Shown here: positions 48,643 through 57,990 of the stretch, in pieces
Layout: each line of letters opens with the position of its first letter
Numbering within the stretch: the stretch's first letter is position 1
Assembly (NCBI RefSeq): GCF_002211365.1
Contig: NZ_LOKZ01000016.1
Location: 1 to 64,000, forward strand
From: Rhizobium sp. R711
GTDB taxonomy: Bacteria; Pseudomonadota; Alphaproteobacteria; Rhizobiales; Rhizobiaceae
Length of the DNA stretch: 64,000 nt
Reading direction: 5' to 3'
Made by a program: the position numbers and the translations under genes
The notes under the pieces: model-generated
Seen by the model: only the letters and a program-made list of their open reading frames with translations
Databases searched by the model: none
What the model was told of the DNA's origin: nothing

Positions 48643-49557
48643 ATGTCCGCCAATGCAAGCGTTCCTGTTATCAAGAACGAAGACAGTCCGCGTGGTTTCG
48701 CCTTTGCGCTGACGGCCTATCTCCTTTGGGGTTTCCTGCCGATCTACATGAAGGCCGTCGCTCATATTTCGCCGGCAGAAGTCATTGCCCACCGTATCGT
48801 CTGGTCCCTGCCGCTGGCAGGGCTTGTGCTGATCGTCCTCGGTCGCACGCAGGATATCCGCACGGCCTTGCGCTCACCACGCATGATGGCGATGGCGGCT
48901 CTCACCGCATCGCTGATCACCGTCAACTGGGGCACCTATGTCTGGGCGATTGGCAGCGGTCATTCGCTTGACGCGGCACTCGGCTATTTCATCAATCCGC
49001 TGTTCAGCATCTTCCTCGGCGCCGTGGTCTTGAAGGAACGGCTGCACCGCATTCAGATCGCGGCGATTGCGCTGGCCGGCCTTGCCGTCGTGGTGCTGGC
49101 GTTCGACGGCGGCGGCGTTCCTTGGGTATCGCTGACGCTGACGATTTCCTGGGGTCTCTATGCGCTGTTCCGCAAGACGTTGCCACTCGGCCCAAACCAG
49201 GGCTTCTTTCTCGAAGTGCTGATCCTTAGCATCCCGGCGTTCTTCTACATTCTCTATCTCGAACTCGGCAGCGGCGAAGGGCACTTCTATCGCACCGGCT
49301 GGGCCGATACGGGCCTGCTGCTCGGTTGCGGTGTCGTCACCGCCGTCCCGCTGATGATCTATGCCAATGGTGCCAAGCTGCTACGGCTTTCGACCATCGG
49401 CATCATGCAGTACATCGCGCCGACGATGATCTTCCTGATAGCGATCTTCGTGTTCCACGAACCTCTTGGCACAGCACGCATGATCGCCTTCCCGCTGATC
49501 TGGGCAGGCCTGTTCCTCTACAGCTGGGCGATGCTCAAAGGGAGCCGGGAGGGCTAA
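48643..49557 (+). CDS. rarD: RarD/EamA-family transporter
   Basis: This 304-residue protein has ten hydrophobic segments in two EamA-type halves and the RarD start GFAFALTAYLLWGFLPIYMKAV, with VNWGTYVWAIGSGHSLDAALGYFINPL. It is predicted to move small organic molecules across the inner membrane. The substrate is unknown; the name reflects chloramphenicol sensitivity in other bacteria. Confidence 0.9.
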   Translation: MSANASVPVIKNEDSPRGFAFALTAYLLWGFLPIYMKAVAHISPAEVIAHRIVWSLPLAGLVLIVLGRTQDIRTALRSPRMMAMAALTASLITVNWGTYVWAIGSGHSLDAALGYFINPLFSIFLGAVVLKERLHRIQIAAIALAGLAVVVLAFDGGGVPWVSLTLTISWGLYALFRKTLPLGPNQGFFLEVLILSIPAFFYILYLELGSGEGHFYRTGWADTGLLLGCGVVTAVPLMIYANGAKLLRLSTIGIMQYIAPTMIFLIAIFVFHEPLGTARMIAFPLIWAGLFLYSWAMLKGSREG

Positions 49558-49568
49558 GTCCGGCTTTT
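49543..49568 (+). terminator. Hairpin at the rarD stop
   Basis: AGCCGG (49543-49548) pairs with CCGGCT (49560-49565) over an 11-nt loop containing the rarD stop codon, followed by TTT. A weak intrinsic terminator between convergent genes. Confidence 0.4.
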
Positions 49569-50193
49569 ACATCTTCGAGATCACGGCATCTTCACCGTCA
49601 CGGTCGGCCGATGCAATTTCGGCCGCCTGCGCCATGATACCAGGGATGATTTCGGAGATGTCGTCGATGACGAGCGGCTGGACGCGATGGGCCGTGTGGA
49701 CGAAGCCCTCGTCCGTCATATGCCGCATGAGCTCCATCATCGGATCCCAGAAACCATTGACGTTGGCAAACACCATCGGCTTTTCGTGACGGCCGAGTTG
49801 CGCCCAGGTCATGATCTCGACGATCTCCTCCAGCGTACCGATGCCACCAGGAAGAGCTACGAACGCATCGGAGCGCTCGAACATCGCGTGTTTGCGCGTA
49901 TGCATGTCAGGCGTTACAATTAATTCATTGAGCTGGCCGAGGGAATGGCGCGTAGCCTCCATGTCGATCAGGAACTCGGGGATGATGCCGGTTACCTGAC
50001 CACCGTTCGAAAGCACGCCGCTCGCCACAGCCCCCATGATGCCCTTGGTGCCTCCACCATAGATGAGGCGCAGGCCGTACTCGGCGATTTCCTTACCCAG
50101 CGCGCGGCCGGCTGCCATATGGCGGGGATCGCTGCCCGGTCGCGAACCGCAGTAAACACAAATGGAGCGGATGGAATGAGATTGATCTGTCAT
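49567..50193 (-). CDS. LOG-family cytokinin riboside 5'-monophosphate phosphoribohydrolase
   Basis: This 208-residue protein has both LOG motifs: GGGTKGIMGAVA and PGGIGTLEEI, which bind the nucleotide phosphate. LOG enzymes release free bases, including cytokinins, from nucleoside monophosphates. Many bacterial members act in general nucleotide turnover. The ATG at 50193 is preferred over a TTG at 50205, as no good ribosome binding site favours the latter. Confidence 0.88.
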   Translation of the reverse strand: MTDQSHSIRSICVYCGSRPGSDPRHMAAGRALGKEIAEYGLRLIYGGGTKGIMGAVASGVLSNGGQVTGIIPEFLIDMEATRHSLGQLNELIVTPDMHTRKHAMFERSDAFVALPGGIGTLEEIVEIMTWAQLGRHEKPMVFANVNGFWDPMMELMRHMTDEGFVHTAHRVQPLVIDDISEIIPGIMAQAAEIASADRDGEDAVISKM

Positions 50194-50348
50194 AGGGGCA
50201 AACAACTATTCTCTCTGCCCTCAGTCAAGAAAAATGACGGAAAACCTGCGTCTTACATTTGCTCGGCTACTTTGACTGCTTGTGCAAAGCGGCGGGAATC
50301 GCTAGCAATTTTAGGAAGTCCGGCAAGATTGCCGCCTGGGGAGACGTG

Positions 50349-52328
50349 ATGATGAGAAACCGTGCCGGCTTGCTGGCTCTTGCAGTGCTTGTAGTCGCAA
50401 TTCTTTTGATGGTCTTTTTCGTCATGCCCCGCATCGGCGGAGACGCTGCCAAAGTTGGTGACGCGATAAACCAAGCCAGCTCCGAAGTGAAGAAGACGGT
50501 CACCGAATCCGCAAAGACTTCACGCCCGTCGGCCCCAGATGACGCCGAAACAACCCAGAAAGTTGGTCGCCTTGCTTCAGAGGCAGGCCAAGCCATATCG
50601 GAACTTCAGGCGCTCTTTGCAGACGGCAAGGGCCCGACCCAGGAGGTTTTCGAAGCGGCCAAGTTGAAGGCCACGACCTCGCTTCAGGCGCTCGCGGACT
50701 TTGCGATCCCGGATGGCACGAACCCGGTTACAGCGGCCGCCGCCACGAAGGCCAAGGATGGCGCAGCGAATGCACTGACGACCATCAAGGCCCTGCCCGA
50801 AAACATTGCAGATGCTGCAGCGGCAATTGCGAAGGCTGAAGCGGCGCTGACCGGCTCCCCTGATTCGACATCGCCGGCCGGCCAAGCGTCAGCGGCCGCC
50901 TCCCCCGCGGAAGGCGCCAACAACCTCCCAACCTTCGACGTGCTGCGCGTAGAGCCGGATGGCTCGACGGTTATCGCCGGTTCGGCCGAACCGAACAGCA
51001 AGCTTGAAATCATGGATGGGGACAAAGTCGTGACCACGACGGACGTCGGTCCGACCGGTGATTTTGTCGCGGTGCTCGACAATCCGCTTGTCCCTGGCGA
51101 TCACCAGCTCGTCCTGCGAGCCACCGGCAAGGATGGCAAAGCCACGACATCGGAAGAAGTCGCAACCGTATCCGTCCCCAAGAATGGCAAGGGTTCCGAG
51201 TTGCTGGCGATGGTCTCCAAGCCCGGTACGGCAAGCCGGATCATCACCGCACCCAAGCCGAATGCCGAAGTTGCCTCCACTGCGCCTTCGGGCCAACCTG
51301 CAACCAATACCAACCAAGCGCCGAGCTCGACGGATGTGGCGAGCGCGCCCGCAGCCGCTGGAGCGCAGCCTGGTACTGCCGCCGACGTCGCGGTCAGCGC
51401 CGTTGAGATCGAAGGCGACAAGATCTTTGTCGCGGGCACGGCGAAGCCCTTGGCGAATGTCGTCGCCTATGCAGATGACACGTTGATCGGGAAAGCGAAA
51501 GCTGGTCCCGATGGTCATTTCGTTGTCGACGGCGTGATGCCGCTTGCAGTTGGCGACCACAAGATCCGCGTCGACGTTCTCGACGACGCCGACAAGGTCG
51601 CCGTTCGTGCCTCGGTGAACTTCAACCGTCCGGCAGGAAATCAGGTGACGGTTGCCGCACAGGGCGCGACCCCGCAGACCGGAAGCCCGGCGGCGATGGT
51701 GCCACTTGATGAGGGTGCGCTCGGAAAGCTGAAAAATGATGCCGCGAAGGCCTTTGCTCTGCTCAGCGGGCTCTTTGCCGACGGCAAGGTGCCGGGAGCA
51801 GAACAGCTCGCCGCAGCCCGCTCCGCCAACGAATTTGCCCTCAGGGCCATCGTGGACTTCCGCACCGCGGTCGACGCCACAGCCGACGTCAAGCATCAGG
51901 CTTCGACGGTAGCAGAAGCCGCAGCGGGTGCACTGAAGACGCTGCAGGCGTTGCCTACGGATGCGAAGTCCGTCGGCGAGGCGCTGGGCAAACTCGGCGG
52001 CGAGATAGCCCAGCTGACGGGTCCTGCGCCGAGTGCACCGGCGACAAACGAAATCGCAGGAACTCAAAGCGGGCCGACGACGATCGAGCAGGCACCGCTT
52101 GCCCCGAGCAACGAGACGGTCATCATTCGCCGCGGCGATACGCTCTGGCAGATTTCGCGACGCATCTACGGCGCCGGCGTCCGCTACACCACGATCTATG
52201 TCGCCAACGAGGACAAGATCACGAACCCGGACCGCATCTTGCCAGGCCAGATTTTCGGTCTTCCCAAGGATGCCCTGCCGAACGCTGAAGAGCTTCACCG
52301 CAAGCGGCTTTCGGGTGGGCACCTCTAA
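50349..52328 (+). CDS. Membrane-anchored LysM protein with duplicated helical and Ig-like modules
   Basis: This 659-residue protein has an N-terminal transmembrane segment (GLLALAVLVVAILLMVFFVM). A helical module at about 75-170 (ELQALFADGKGP...) is followed by two Ig-like modules (FDVLRVEPDGSTVIAGSAEP and VEIEGDKIFVAGTAKPLANV). A second helical module (LLSGLFADGKVPG...) comes next, and a C-terminal LysM domain reads IIRRGDTLWQISRRIYGAG. LysM binds peptidoglycan, so the protein probably bridges inner membrane and wall. GGGGAG lies just before ATG 50349. Cellular role is unknown. Confidence 0.85.
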   Translation: MMRNRAGLLALAVLVVAILLMVFFVMPRIGGDAAKVGDAINQASSEVKKTVTESAKTSRPSAPDDAETTQKVGRLASEAGQAISELQALFADGKGPTQEVFEAAKLKATTSLQALADFAIPDGTNPVTAAAATKAKDGAANALTTIKALPENIADAAAAIAKAEAALTGSPDSTSPAGQASAAASPAEGANNLPTFDVLRVEPDGSTVIAGSAEPNSKLEIMDGDKVVTTTDVGPTGDFVAVLDNPLVPGDHQLVLRATGKDGKATTSEEVATVSVPKNGKGSELLAMVSKPGTASRIITAPKPNAEVASTAPSGQPATNTNQAPSSTDVASAPAAAGAQPGTAADVAVSAVEIEGDKIFVAGTAKPLANVVAYADDTLIGKAKAGPDGHFVVDGVMPLAVGDHKIRVDVLDDADKVAVRASVNFNRPAGNQVTVAAQGATPQTGSPAAMVPLDEGALGKLKNDAAKAFALLSGLFADGKVPGAEQLAAARSANEFALRAIVDFRTAVDATADVKHQASTVAEAAAGALKTLQALPTDAKSVGEALGKLGGEIAQLTGPAPSAPATNEIAGTQSGPTTIEQAPLAPSNETVIIRRGDTLWQISRRIYGAGVRYTTIYVANEDKITNPDRILPGQIFGLPKDALPNAEELHRKRLSGGHL

Positions 52329-52346
52329 GGCGATCATGCCCTAATC

Positions 52347-52383
52347 GAGCGGCTGGACAGAGATCATGTCCGGCCGCTCTTTT
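52347..52383 (+). terminator. Intrinsic terminator after the LysM gene
   Basis: A 13-bp stem with one wobble pair (52347-52359 with 52367-52379) closes a 7-nt loop and is followed by TTTT. It lies 18 bases after the stop. Confidence 0.88.
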
Positions 52384-52531
52384 CCTGCAGCGTCCATTTG
52401 TTGTATTGCTCCCGCCAACCCCTATATGGCGGTGACGACGATCATGTTCGGCGAGGCCGTTTCGGCATTTCCGCCGCTCCCAAATCTGTCGGCAACGCAG
52501 CGCCATCAGCGCCTTTCGGCGGGAGATTCGC

Positions 52532-54409
52532 ATGGCAAACAACAAGACAGTCTCTGATTCCAGCCTCCTGCAGACACTGTTCAATCTCTGGCCCTACATG
52601 TGGCCGGCCGGTCGAACGGATCTCAAGATGCGAGTGGTCTGGGCTTCGGTGTATCTGCTTGTCTCCAAGTTCGTGCTGCTGCTCGTCCCCTATTTCTTCA
52701 AGTGGTCGACCGACGCGCTGAACGGGAAGATGGACCTGGCCGGCAAAGTGCCGGACCTGCTTGCAGGCGCGATCGCCTTGGTGATCGCCTACAACCTCAC
52801 CCGTCTCATCCAACTCGGCTTGAACCAGTTGCGCGACGCACTGTTCGCCAGCGTCGGGCAGCACGCAGTTCGGCAGCTGGCCTACAAGACCTTCGTGCAT
52901 ATGCATGAACTGTCGCTGCGTTTTCATCTGGAGAGAAAGACCGGAGGTCTATCCCGTATCATCGAGCGCGGTACCAAAGGCATCGAGACCATAGTGCGGT
53001 TTACGATCCTCAACTCGGTTCCGACGCTGATCGAGTTTCTGCTGACCGCCATCATCTTCTGGTGGGGTTACGGCTTTTCCTATCTTGCCGTCACCGCCTT
53101 CACCGTCTGGGCCTATATCTGGTTCACGATCCGCGCCAGCGACTGGCGCATCGCCATCCGCCGCGCGATGAACGACAGCGATACCGACGCCAATACCAAG
53201 GCGATTGACTCGCTCCTCAACTTCGAAACGGTCAAATATTTCGGCAACGAGGAGATGGAGGCCCGGCGCTTTGACAGGTCGATGGAACGCTACGAAAAAG
53301 CGGCCACGGATGTCTGGACCTCGCTCGGCTGGCTCAACTTCGGCCAGGGCGTGATTTTCGGACTGGGCACGACGGTGATGCTCATCCTGTCGGCGCTTGC
53401 TGTCCAACGCGGCGAGCAGACGGTTGGCGACTTCGTCTTCGTCAACGCTATGCTTCTGCAGCTTTCCGTCCCGTTGAACTTCATCGGCTTCGTCTATCGC
53501 GAAATCCGCCAGGGGCTGACGGATATCGAACAGATGTTCGATCTCCTTGAGGTCAAGGCGGAAGTGAGGGATGCCCCCGATGCAACGCCTCTCGATATCA
53601 AGCAAGGCGCCATCTCCTTCAAGGACGTGCATTTTTCCTATGACCCTGCCCGTCCGATTCTGAAGGGCATTTCCTTCGAAGTGCCTGCCGGCAAGACCGT
53701 CGCAGTGGTTGGCCCTTCAGGTGCCGGTAAATCGACCTTGTCGCGTCTCCTCTACCGCTTCTACGACATTCAGAGCGGCTCGGTCTCGGTCGACGGCCAG
53801 GATATCCGGACAGTGACTCAGAAGAGCTTGCGGTCGGCCATCGGCATGGTTCCGCAAGACACCGTCCTTTTCAACGATACGGTTGCCTACAACATCCGTT
53901 ACGGGCGTCCATCGGCCACCGATGCAGAGGTCAAAACTGCGGCCGAGATCGCCCAGATCGCGCATTTCATCGATCTGCTGCCCGAGGGCTTTGATACCAA
54001 GGTTGGCGAGCGTGGCCTGAAGCTCTCCGGTGGCGAGAAGCAGCGCGTTGCGATCGCCCGGACGGTCCTGAAGGCGCCGCCGATTCTGATCCTCGACGAA
54101 GCAACCTCGGCCCTCGACACCACCACCGAGCGCGACATCCAGACCGCACTCGATGTCGTATCCAAGAATCGCACGACGCTTGTTATTGCCCACCGCCTGT
54201 CCACCGTCATTGGCGCAGACGAGATCATTGTTCTGAAAAGCGGCGAGATCGCTGAACGCGGGACACATACCGCGCTTCTCCAGAAGAATGGTCTATATGC
54301 CTCGATGTGGAACCGCCAGCGCGAAGCCACGCAGGCTGAGGAGCACCTTAAGCAGGTCCGCGAGAGCGACGACATGGGCGTCGTGAACAGGCTTGCGCCG
54401 GCGAGCTAA
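52532..54409 (+). CDS. Atm1/HMT1-type ABC transporter (fused permease-ATPase)
   Basis: This 625-residue half-transporter has about six membrane helices (about 40-330). The nucleotide-binding domain has Walker [10 protein letters not shown], signature LSGGEKQRVAIARTVL and Walker B ILILDEATSAL. NYFGNEEMEARRFD-like residues (VKYFGNEEMEARRFD) are typical of Atm1 relatives that export glutathione-sulfur or metal-glutathione compounds. Substrate is inferred from the family only. It stands between the LysM gene and psd. Confidence 0.9.
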   Translation: MANNKTVSDSSLLQTLFNLWPYMWPAGRTDLKMRVVWASVYLLVSKFVLLLVPYFFKWSTDALNGKMDLAGKVPDLLAGAIALVIAYNLTRLIQLGLNQLRDALFASVGQHAVRQLAYKTFVHMHELSLRFHLERKTGGLSRIIERGTKGIETIVRFTILNSVPTLIEFLLTAIIFWWGYGFSYLAVTAFTVWAYIWFTIRASDWRIAIRRAMNDSDTDANTKAIDSLLNFETVKYFGNEEMEARRFDRSMERYEKAATDVWTSLGWLNFGQGVIFGLGTTVMLILSALAVQRGEQTVGDFVFVNAMLLQLSVPLNFIGFVYREIRQGLTDIEQMFDLLEVKAEVRDAPDATPLDIKQGAISFKDVHFSYDPARPILKGISFEVPAGKTVAVVGPSGAGKSTLSRLLYRFYDIQSGSVSVDGQDIRTVTQKSLRSAIGMVPQDTVLFNDTVAYNIRYGRPSATDAEVKTAAEIAQIAHFIDLLPEGFDTKVGERGLKLSGGEKQRVAIARTVLKAPPILILDEATSALDTTTERDIQTALDVVSKNRTTLVIAHRLSTVIGADEIIVLKSGEIAERGTHTALLQKNGLYASMWNRQREATQAEEHLKQVRESDDMGVVNRLAPAS

Positions 54410-54524
54410 CCTCAATGCAGGGCACGTGGGCTGCTTTGCTGTTCAGAAGCCCGTCATAGATGTGAGGTCAGGGAGGCGCAGCATTGCCCCGGCGGCGGTT
54501 TCCCTGTAACCAGCGGTGAGAAAA

Positions 54525-54632
54525 GAACGCCGAAGCGCGGCGCGATCTTTCAGATTCGCCTGTCGCGCTTTAGTTCTTTGTTTTCACGCATGTCTTTGGC
54601 CGAAACCGGTTCCCGCTTTCGGGAGACATGCT
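54525..54632 (+). repeat. RIME1-like rhizobial intergenic mosaic element
   Basis: This stretch of about 108 bases contains two palindromes. One is AAGCGCG...CGCGCTTT. The other is GCATGTC (54587-54593) with GACATGC (54624-54630), with CCGAAA/TTTCGG inside it. Length, layout and wording match, from memory, the RIME1 elements of Rhizobium and Sinorhizobium. It ends about 18 bases before psd, so it lies in its leader. The rest of the 240-bp gap before psd shows nothing clear. Confidence 0.65.
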
Positions 54633-54649
54633 TTAGGAGAGCGGTATAA

Positions 54650-55348
54650 ATGAGCTTGTTCAATACGGTGCGCAACACGATCGTTCCGGTGCACAAGGAA
54701 GGTTACCCCTTCATCGCCGCCTTCTTCGTCGCATCACTGATCCTGGGCTGGATCTTCAAGCCGTTGTTCTGGATCGGGCTGATCCTGACGCTGTGGTGCG
54801 CCTACTTCTTCCGTGACCCCGAGAGAATGACGCCCCAGGATGACGATCTCGTCATCTCACCCGCCGATGGCAAGGTGTCCTCCGTTCAGTTGGTCGTGCC
54901 ACCTGCCGAACTGAACCTCGGCAGCGAGCCGATGCTGCGCATCTCGGTGTTCATGAATGTCTTCAACTGCCACGTGAACCGCTCCCCGGTGCGCGGACGC
55001 ATTGTCAGCGTCAACTACCGGTCGGGCAGCTTCGTGAACGCCGAACTCGACAAAGCAAGCGAGGACAACGAGCGCAACGGCCTGGTGATCGAAACCAAGC
55101 ATGGCCAGATTGGCGTCGTTCAGATCGCCGGCCTCGTTGCACGGCGCATCCTGTGCTGGGCCAATACGGGCGAACCTCTGGACGCCGGCGAGCGCTTCGG
55201 CCTCATTCGCTTCGGGTCACGTCTTGACGTATTTCTCCCGGCAGGCGCGGCGCCCCGCGTGACGCTCGGCCAGACGGCGATCGCCGGTGAAACCGTGCTG
55301 GCCGAGTTCGGCTCAGCCAAGGGCCCGATCGTCAGCCGCCGAAGCTAA
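54650..55348 (+). CDS. psd: Phosphatidylserine decarboxylase proenzyme
   Basis: This 232-residue protein is of the short archaeal-type class, with a hydrophobic N-terminal segment and [12 protein letters not shown]. The self-cleavage site is in [11 protein letters not shown], where the serine becomes the pyruvoyl group. It converts phosphatidylserine to phosphatidylethanolamine. It precedes pssA by 17 bases, giving a two-gene operon for PE. Confidence 0.95.
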   Translation: MSLFNTVRNTIVPVHKEGYPFIAAFFVASLILGWIFKPLFWIGLILTLWCAYFFRDPERMTPQDDDLVISPADGKVSSVQLVVPPAELNLGSEPMLRISVFMNVFNCHVNRSPVRGRIVSVNYRSGSFVNAELDKASEDNERNGLVIETKHGQIGVVQIAGLVARRILCWANTGEPLDAGERFGLIRFGSRLDVFLPAGAAPRVTLGQTAIAGETVLAEFGSAKGPIVSRRS

Positions 55349-55365
55349 TAGCACTGGAGAGCGAC

Positions 55366-56214
55366 ATGGAAACGCCCTTCCCGCCCTTCGAACCCAACGG
55401 CCCTCCTGATGATTCGGGGCGTGGACCGCGGCTTCGCGAGATTCCGCTTCGCCTCATCATTCCTAATCTCATCACGATTTTGGCGATCTGCGCGGGTCTC
55501 ACCGGCATTCGCCTGGCTTTCGAGAACCGGTACGAACTTGCAGTCGGCATGGTTCTTCTCGCCGCATTCCTTGACGGGATCGACGGCCGCGTTGCGCGGC
55601 TGATGAAGGCGACGTCGAAGTTCGGCGCACAAATGGATTCGCTGGCGGATATCGTGAACTTCGGCGTCGCGCCCGCTCTTGTCGTCTACGTCTTTGCGCT
55701 GGATCAGGCCCGCTCGATCGGCTGGATCGCCGCCCTGATCTATTCCATTGCGGCGGGCCTTCGCCTGGCGCGCTTCAATGTCATGGCCGAGCGCGAGAAC
55801 AAGGCAACGTGGCAGTCGGAATATTTCGTCGGCGTGCCCGCACCGGCCGGCGCGATGCTGGTTCTGCTGCCCGTCTATCTCGGCTTCCTCGGCCTGACGA
55901 CGGATCGCACCTTCGCCTATTTCTCCTCTGCCTACACGGTTCTGATTGCATTTCTGCTCATCAGCCGCCTGCCCGTCTGGTCCGGCAAATCCGAGGGCAG
56001 CAGGCTGCGGCGTGATCTGGTCCTGCCGGTGATGCTCGGCGTTGTCCTCTATGTCGCGCTGCTGTCGAGTTTCACCTGGGAAGTCATGGTCGTGACCGCC
56101 GTGATATACCTCCTCACGCTGCCCTTTGGCGCCCGTAAATGGAAGCGCAAATACGGCACCCTGACGATCGAGGAACCCGGTGTCGGCGAAGACGATATCG
56201 GCCGCCACATCTGA
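55366..56214 (+). CDS. pssA: CDP-diacylglycerol-serine O-phosphatidyltransferase
   Basis: This 282-residue membrane protein has the CDP-alcohol phosphatidyltransferase motif DGIDGRVARLMKATSKFG with the following aspartates in AQMDSLAD. Eight or so hydrophobic segments make it integral, as in the type II PssA of rhizobia. It makes phosphatidylserine, the substrate of Psd encoded just upstream. Confidence 0.94.
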   Translation: METPFPPFEPNGPPDDSGRGPRLREIPLRLIIPNLITILAICAGLTGIRLAFENRYELAVGMVLLAAFLDGIDGRVARLMKATSKFGAQMDSLADIVNFGVAPALVVYVFALDQARSIGWIAALIYSIAAGLRLARFNVMAERENKATWQSEYFVGVPAPAGAMLVLLPVYLGFLGLTTDRTFAYFSSAYTVLIAFLLISRLPVWSGKSEGSRLRRDLVLPVMLGVVLYVALLSSFTWEVMVVTAVIYLLTLPFGARKWKRKYGTLTIEEPGVGEDDIGRHI

Positions 56215-56260
56215 TATTTCTCGACCTTCCTTGCCGAAGAATGCCTGACTCAAGCCTCGC

Positions 56261-56285
56261 GAATTATGCATCGGATACATAATTC
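56261..56285. promoter_or_regulatory. 25-bp inverted repeat between pssA and the small gene
   Basis: GAATTATG and CATAATTC are exact reverse complements around a 9-base centre. It lies 47 bases after pssA and 89 bases before the small gene start. AT-rich arms without a U-tract suggest an operator rather than a terminator. Confidence 0.45.
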
Positions 56286-56373
56286 CTGATATGCGGTGCC
56301 TCGATTTTGTCGCTATTGCAGGCAAAAGAGCAATAAATATAAGAGTCTAGGGACAGCACGTGAGGAGAGTATT

Positions 56374-56514
56374 GTGACCCCGAAGAAGACAGGCGTCGAA
56401 CAGCCGGCAAAGTCCGACCTCAGCGCTAACTACCGCCCGCTCGGCCTGAAGGCCGTCCTTGCGGCGGCACTGATGCTCAAGAGCAAGCCCCCGCTGATCA
56501 AGAAGCCGGCCTAA
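56374..56514 (+). CDS. Small hypothetical protein (46 aa)
   Basis: A GTG start with GAGGAGAG just upstream opens a 46-residue frame. It has a Lys/Pro-rich beginning, the segment NYRPLGLKAVLAAALMLK, which could be an amphipathic or membrane helix, and a basic PPLIKKPA tail. The strong ribosome binding site and tight tail-to-tail overlap with the next gene (stops share CTAA at 56511-56514) support it. I recognise no family. Confidence 0.6.
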   Translation: MTPKKTGVEQPAKSDLSANYRPLGLKAVLAAALMLKSKPPLIKKPA

Positions 56515-57134
56515 GCCCCTCCGAAAAAGCGGACGATCAGGCTGATTGCCAGCAGTGCCATCACAATGCCGATGATGACGTCGAGAACCCGCCAAGCGGC
56601 GTGTTTTTCAAAGACCGGCTGCAGCAGCCGAGCGCCGTACCCCAAACCAAAAAACCAAACGAACGACGCGGTAGCCGCACCGAGGCCGTAGGCCACACGG
56701 TCCGCGCCGCTATAAGCGGCGGACAGGCTGCCGAGCAGAACGACCGTGTCCAGATAGACATGCGGGTTCAGGAAGGTGAAGGCCAGACAGGTTGCCACAG
56801 CGGCTTTCAGGCCCACTGCCTGTGGAGAGCCGGCCTGCATCGCGCCTGGATGAAGGGCGCGGCGAAATGCCATCACCGCATATGAGCCAAGGAAGATAGC
56901 GCCCCCCAGCGTCACGACCGAAATGAGCGTCGGCGACTGGGCGACGAGCGTTCCGAGCCCAGCAACGCCGGCAGCAATAAGCACGGCATCCGATAACGCA
57001 CATATCAGGCACAGGATGAAGACGTGCGACCGCAGCAGACCCTGACGTAGAATGAACGCGTTCTGTGCGCCAATTGCGATAATGAGCGAGGCGCCAAGGA
57101 AGAAGCCCGCAAGCGCGGCCGAGATGGAGATCAT
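56511..57134 (-). CDS. argO: LysE/ArgO-family amino acid exporter
   Basis: This 207-residue protein has about six membrane segments and the ArgO/LysE start LIIAIGAQNAFILRQGLLRSHV. LNPHVYLDTVVLLGS is also present, matching the arginine/lysine exporter branch more than RhtB. It likely exports basic amino acids. No LysR-type partner (ArgP/LysG) is adjacent. Confidence 0.85.
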   Translation of the reverse strand: MISISAALAGFFLGASLIIAIGAQNAFILRQGLLRSHVFILCLICALSDAVLIAAGVAGLGTLVAQSPTLISVVTLGGAIFLGSYAVMAFRRALHPGAMQAGSPQAVGLKAAVATCLAFTFLNPHVYLDTVVLLGSLSAAYSGADRVAYGLGAATASFVWFFGLGYGARLLQPVFEKHAAWRVLDVIIGIVMALLAISLIVRFFGGA

Positions 57135-57171
57135 GGGATTTTCCAGAGAATGAAGCGGTGGGATTATCGAA

Positions 57172-57933
57172 TTAGAAGAAGCTCAGCTGGCCGTCGTCCG
57201 GCTTTTTCTTAGGCAACGATGGGGGCTTCTCGACAGTCACCCTGTCCTGCAGATCGGCCCCCATATTGGTCACTTTGTTGACCTTGTCGGAAACGGGGAT
57301 CGCCTCGAAAAAATCCTCTTCGATCGGCTTCATCAGGTCGGTCACGTCGCGTGGTTCCTGTGTTTTGCAATCCAGCCAGCGCGAAAAGTCTTCCGGTTTG
57401 ATGACGACGGGCATGCGGTCATGGATCGGAGCGATGGCGGCGTTTGCCGCAGTCGTCAGAATCGCGCCGGTGTCGACTTCCGAACCATCGGCGGAGGACC
57501 ACGTTTCCATCAGGCCTGCGAAGGCGACAACGCCGCCGCCGCGCGGCTTGATCCAATAGGCCTGGGACTTCTCGCCGCTCTCCTTGCTCGGACGATGCCA
57601 TTCATAGAAGCCCGAGGCGGGCACAAGAACGCGCCGATGGCGCATCGCGGCGCGAAACGACGCCTTGCCGATCGCAGTTTCTGCGCGGGCATTGATCAAC
57701 AGCGGGAATTGCTTGGGATCCTTCACCCATCCCGGCGTGAAGCCCCAGCGCACGAGCACGGCTCTGCGCTCCGGAAGGTTGCTGCCCTTTTCCCGCGTTT
57801 CGTCCGAAACGACAACCAGAATAGGCTGGGTCGGGGCAATGTTGTAGCGCGCGGGAAAGTCCTCGAGATCCATAATTCCGAGGATTTCCTTGAGTTCTTC
57901 AGGGGATATCGTCAACGCATAACGTCCACACAT
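57172..57933 (-). CDS. yedK: SOS response-associated peptidase (SRAP/HMCES, YedK)
   Basis: This 253-residue protein begins MCGRYALT, with the catalytic Cys2 exposed after methionine removal. Other conserved parts are RYNIAPTQPILVV, RWGFTPGWVKDP, NARAETAIGKASFR, ASGFYEWHRP and HDRMPVVI. It forms a covalent bond with abasic sites in single-stranded DNA, protecting them. No LexA box was identified upstream. Confidence 0.93.
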   Translation of the reverse strand: MCGRYALTISPEELKEILGIMDLEDFPARYNIAPTQPILVVVSDETREKGSNLPERRAVLVRWGFTPGWVKDPKQFPLLINARAETAIGKASFRAAMRHRRVLVPASGFYEWHRPSKESGEKSQAYWIKPRGGGVVAFAGLMETWSSADGSEVDTGAILTTAANAAIAPIHDRMPVVIKPEDFSRWLDCKTQEPRDVTDLMKPIEEDFFEAIPVSDKVNKVTNMGADLQDRVTVEKPPSLPKKKPDDGQLSFF

Positions 57934-57990
57934 GAGGTTGTCTTTGCACTCCGACAGGCAGCGGTCAAGCTAGGGCCTTTCGGTTCCAGC

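Noticed and set aside
50889..52337. 482-codon minus-strand frame opposite the LysM gene
   Set aside because: It is Arg/Gly/Cys-rich like other antisense shadows; the plus strand encodes clear LysM and Ig-like modules.
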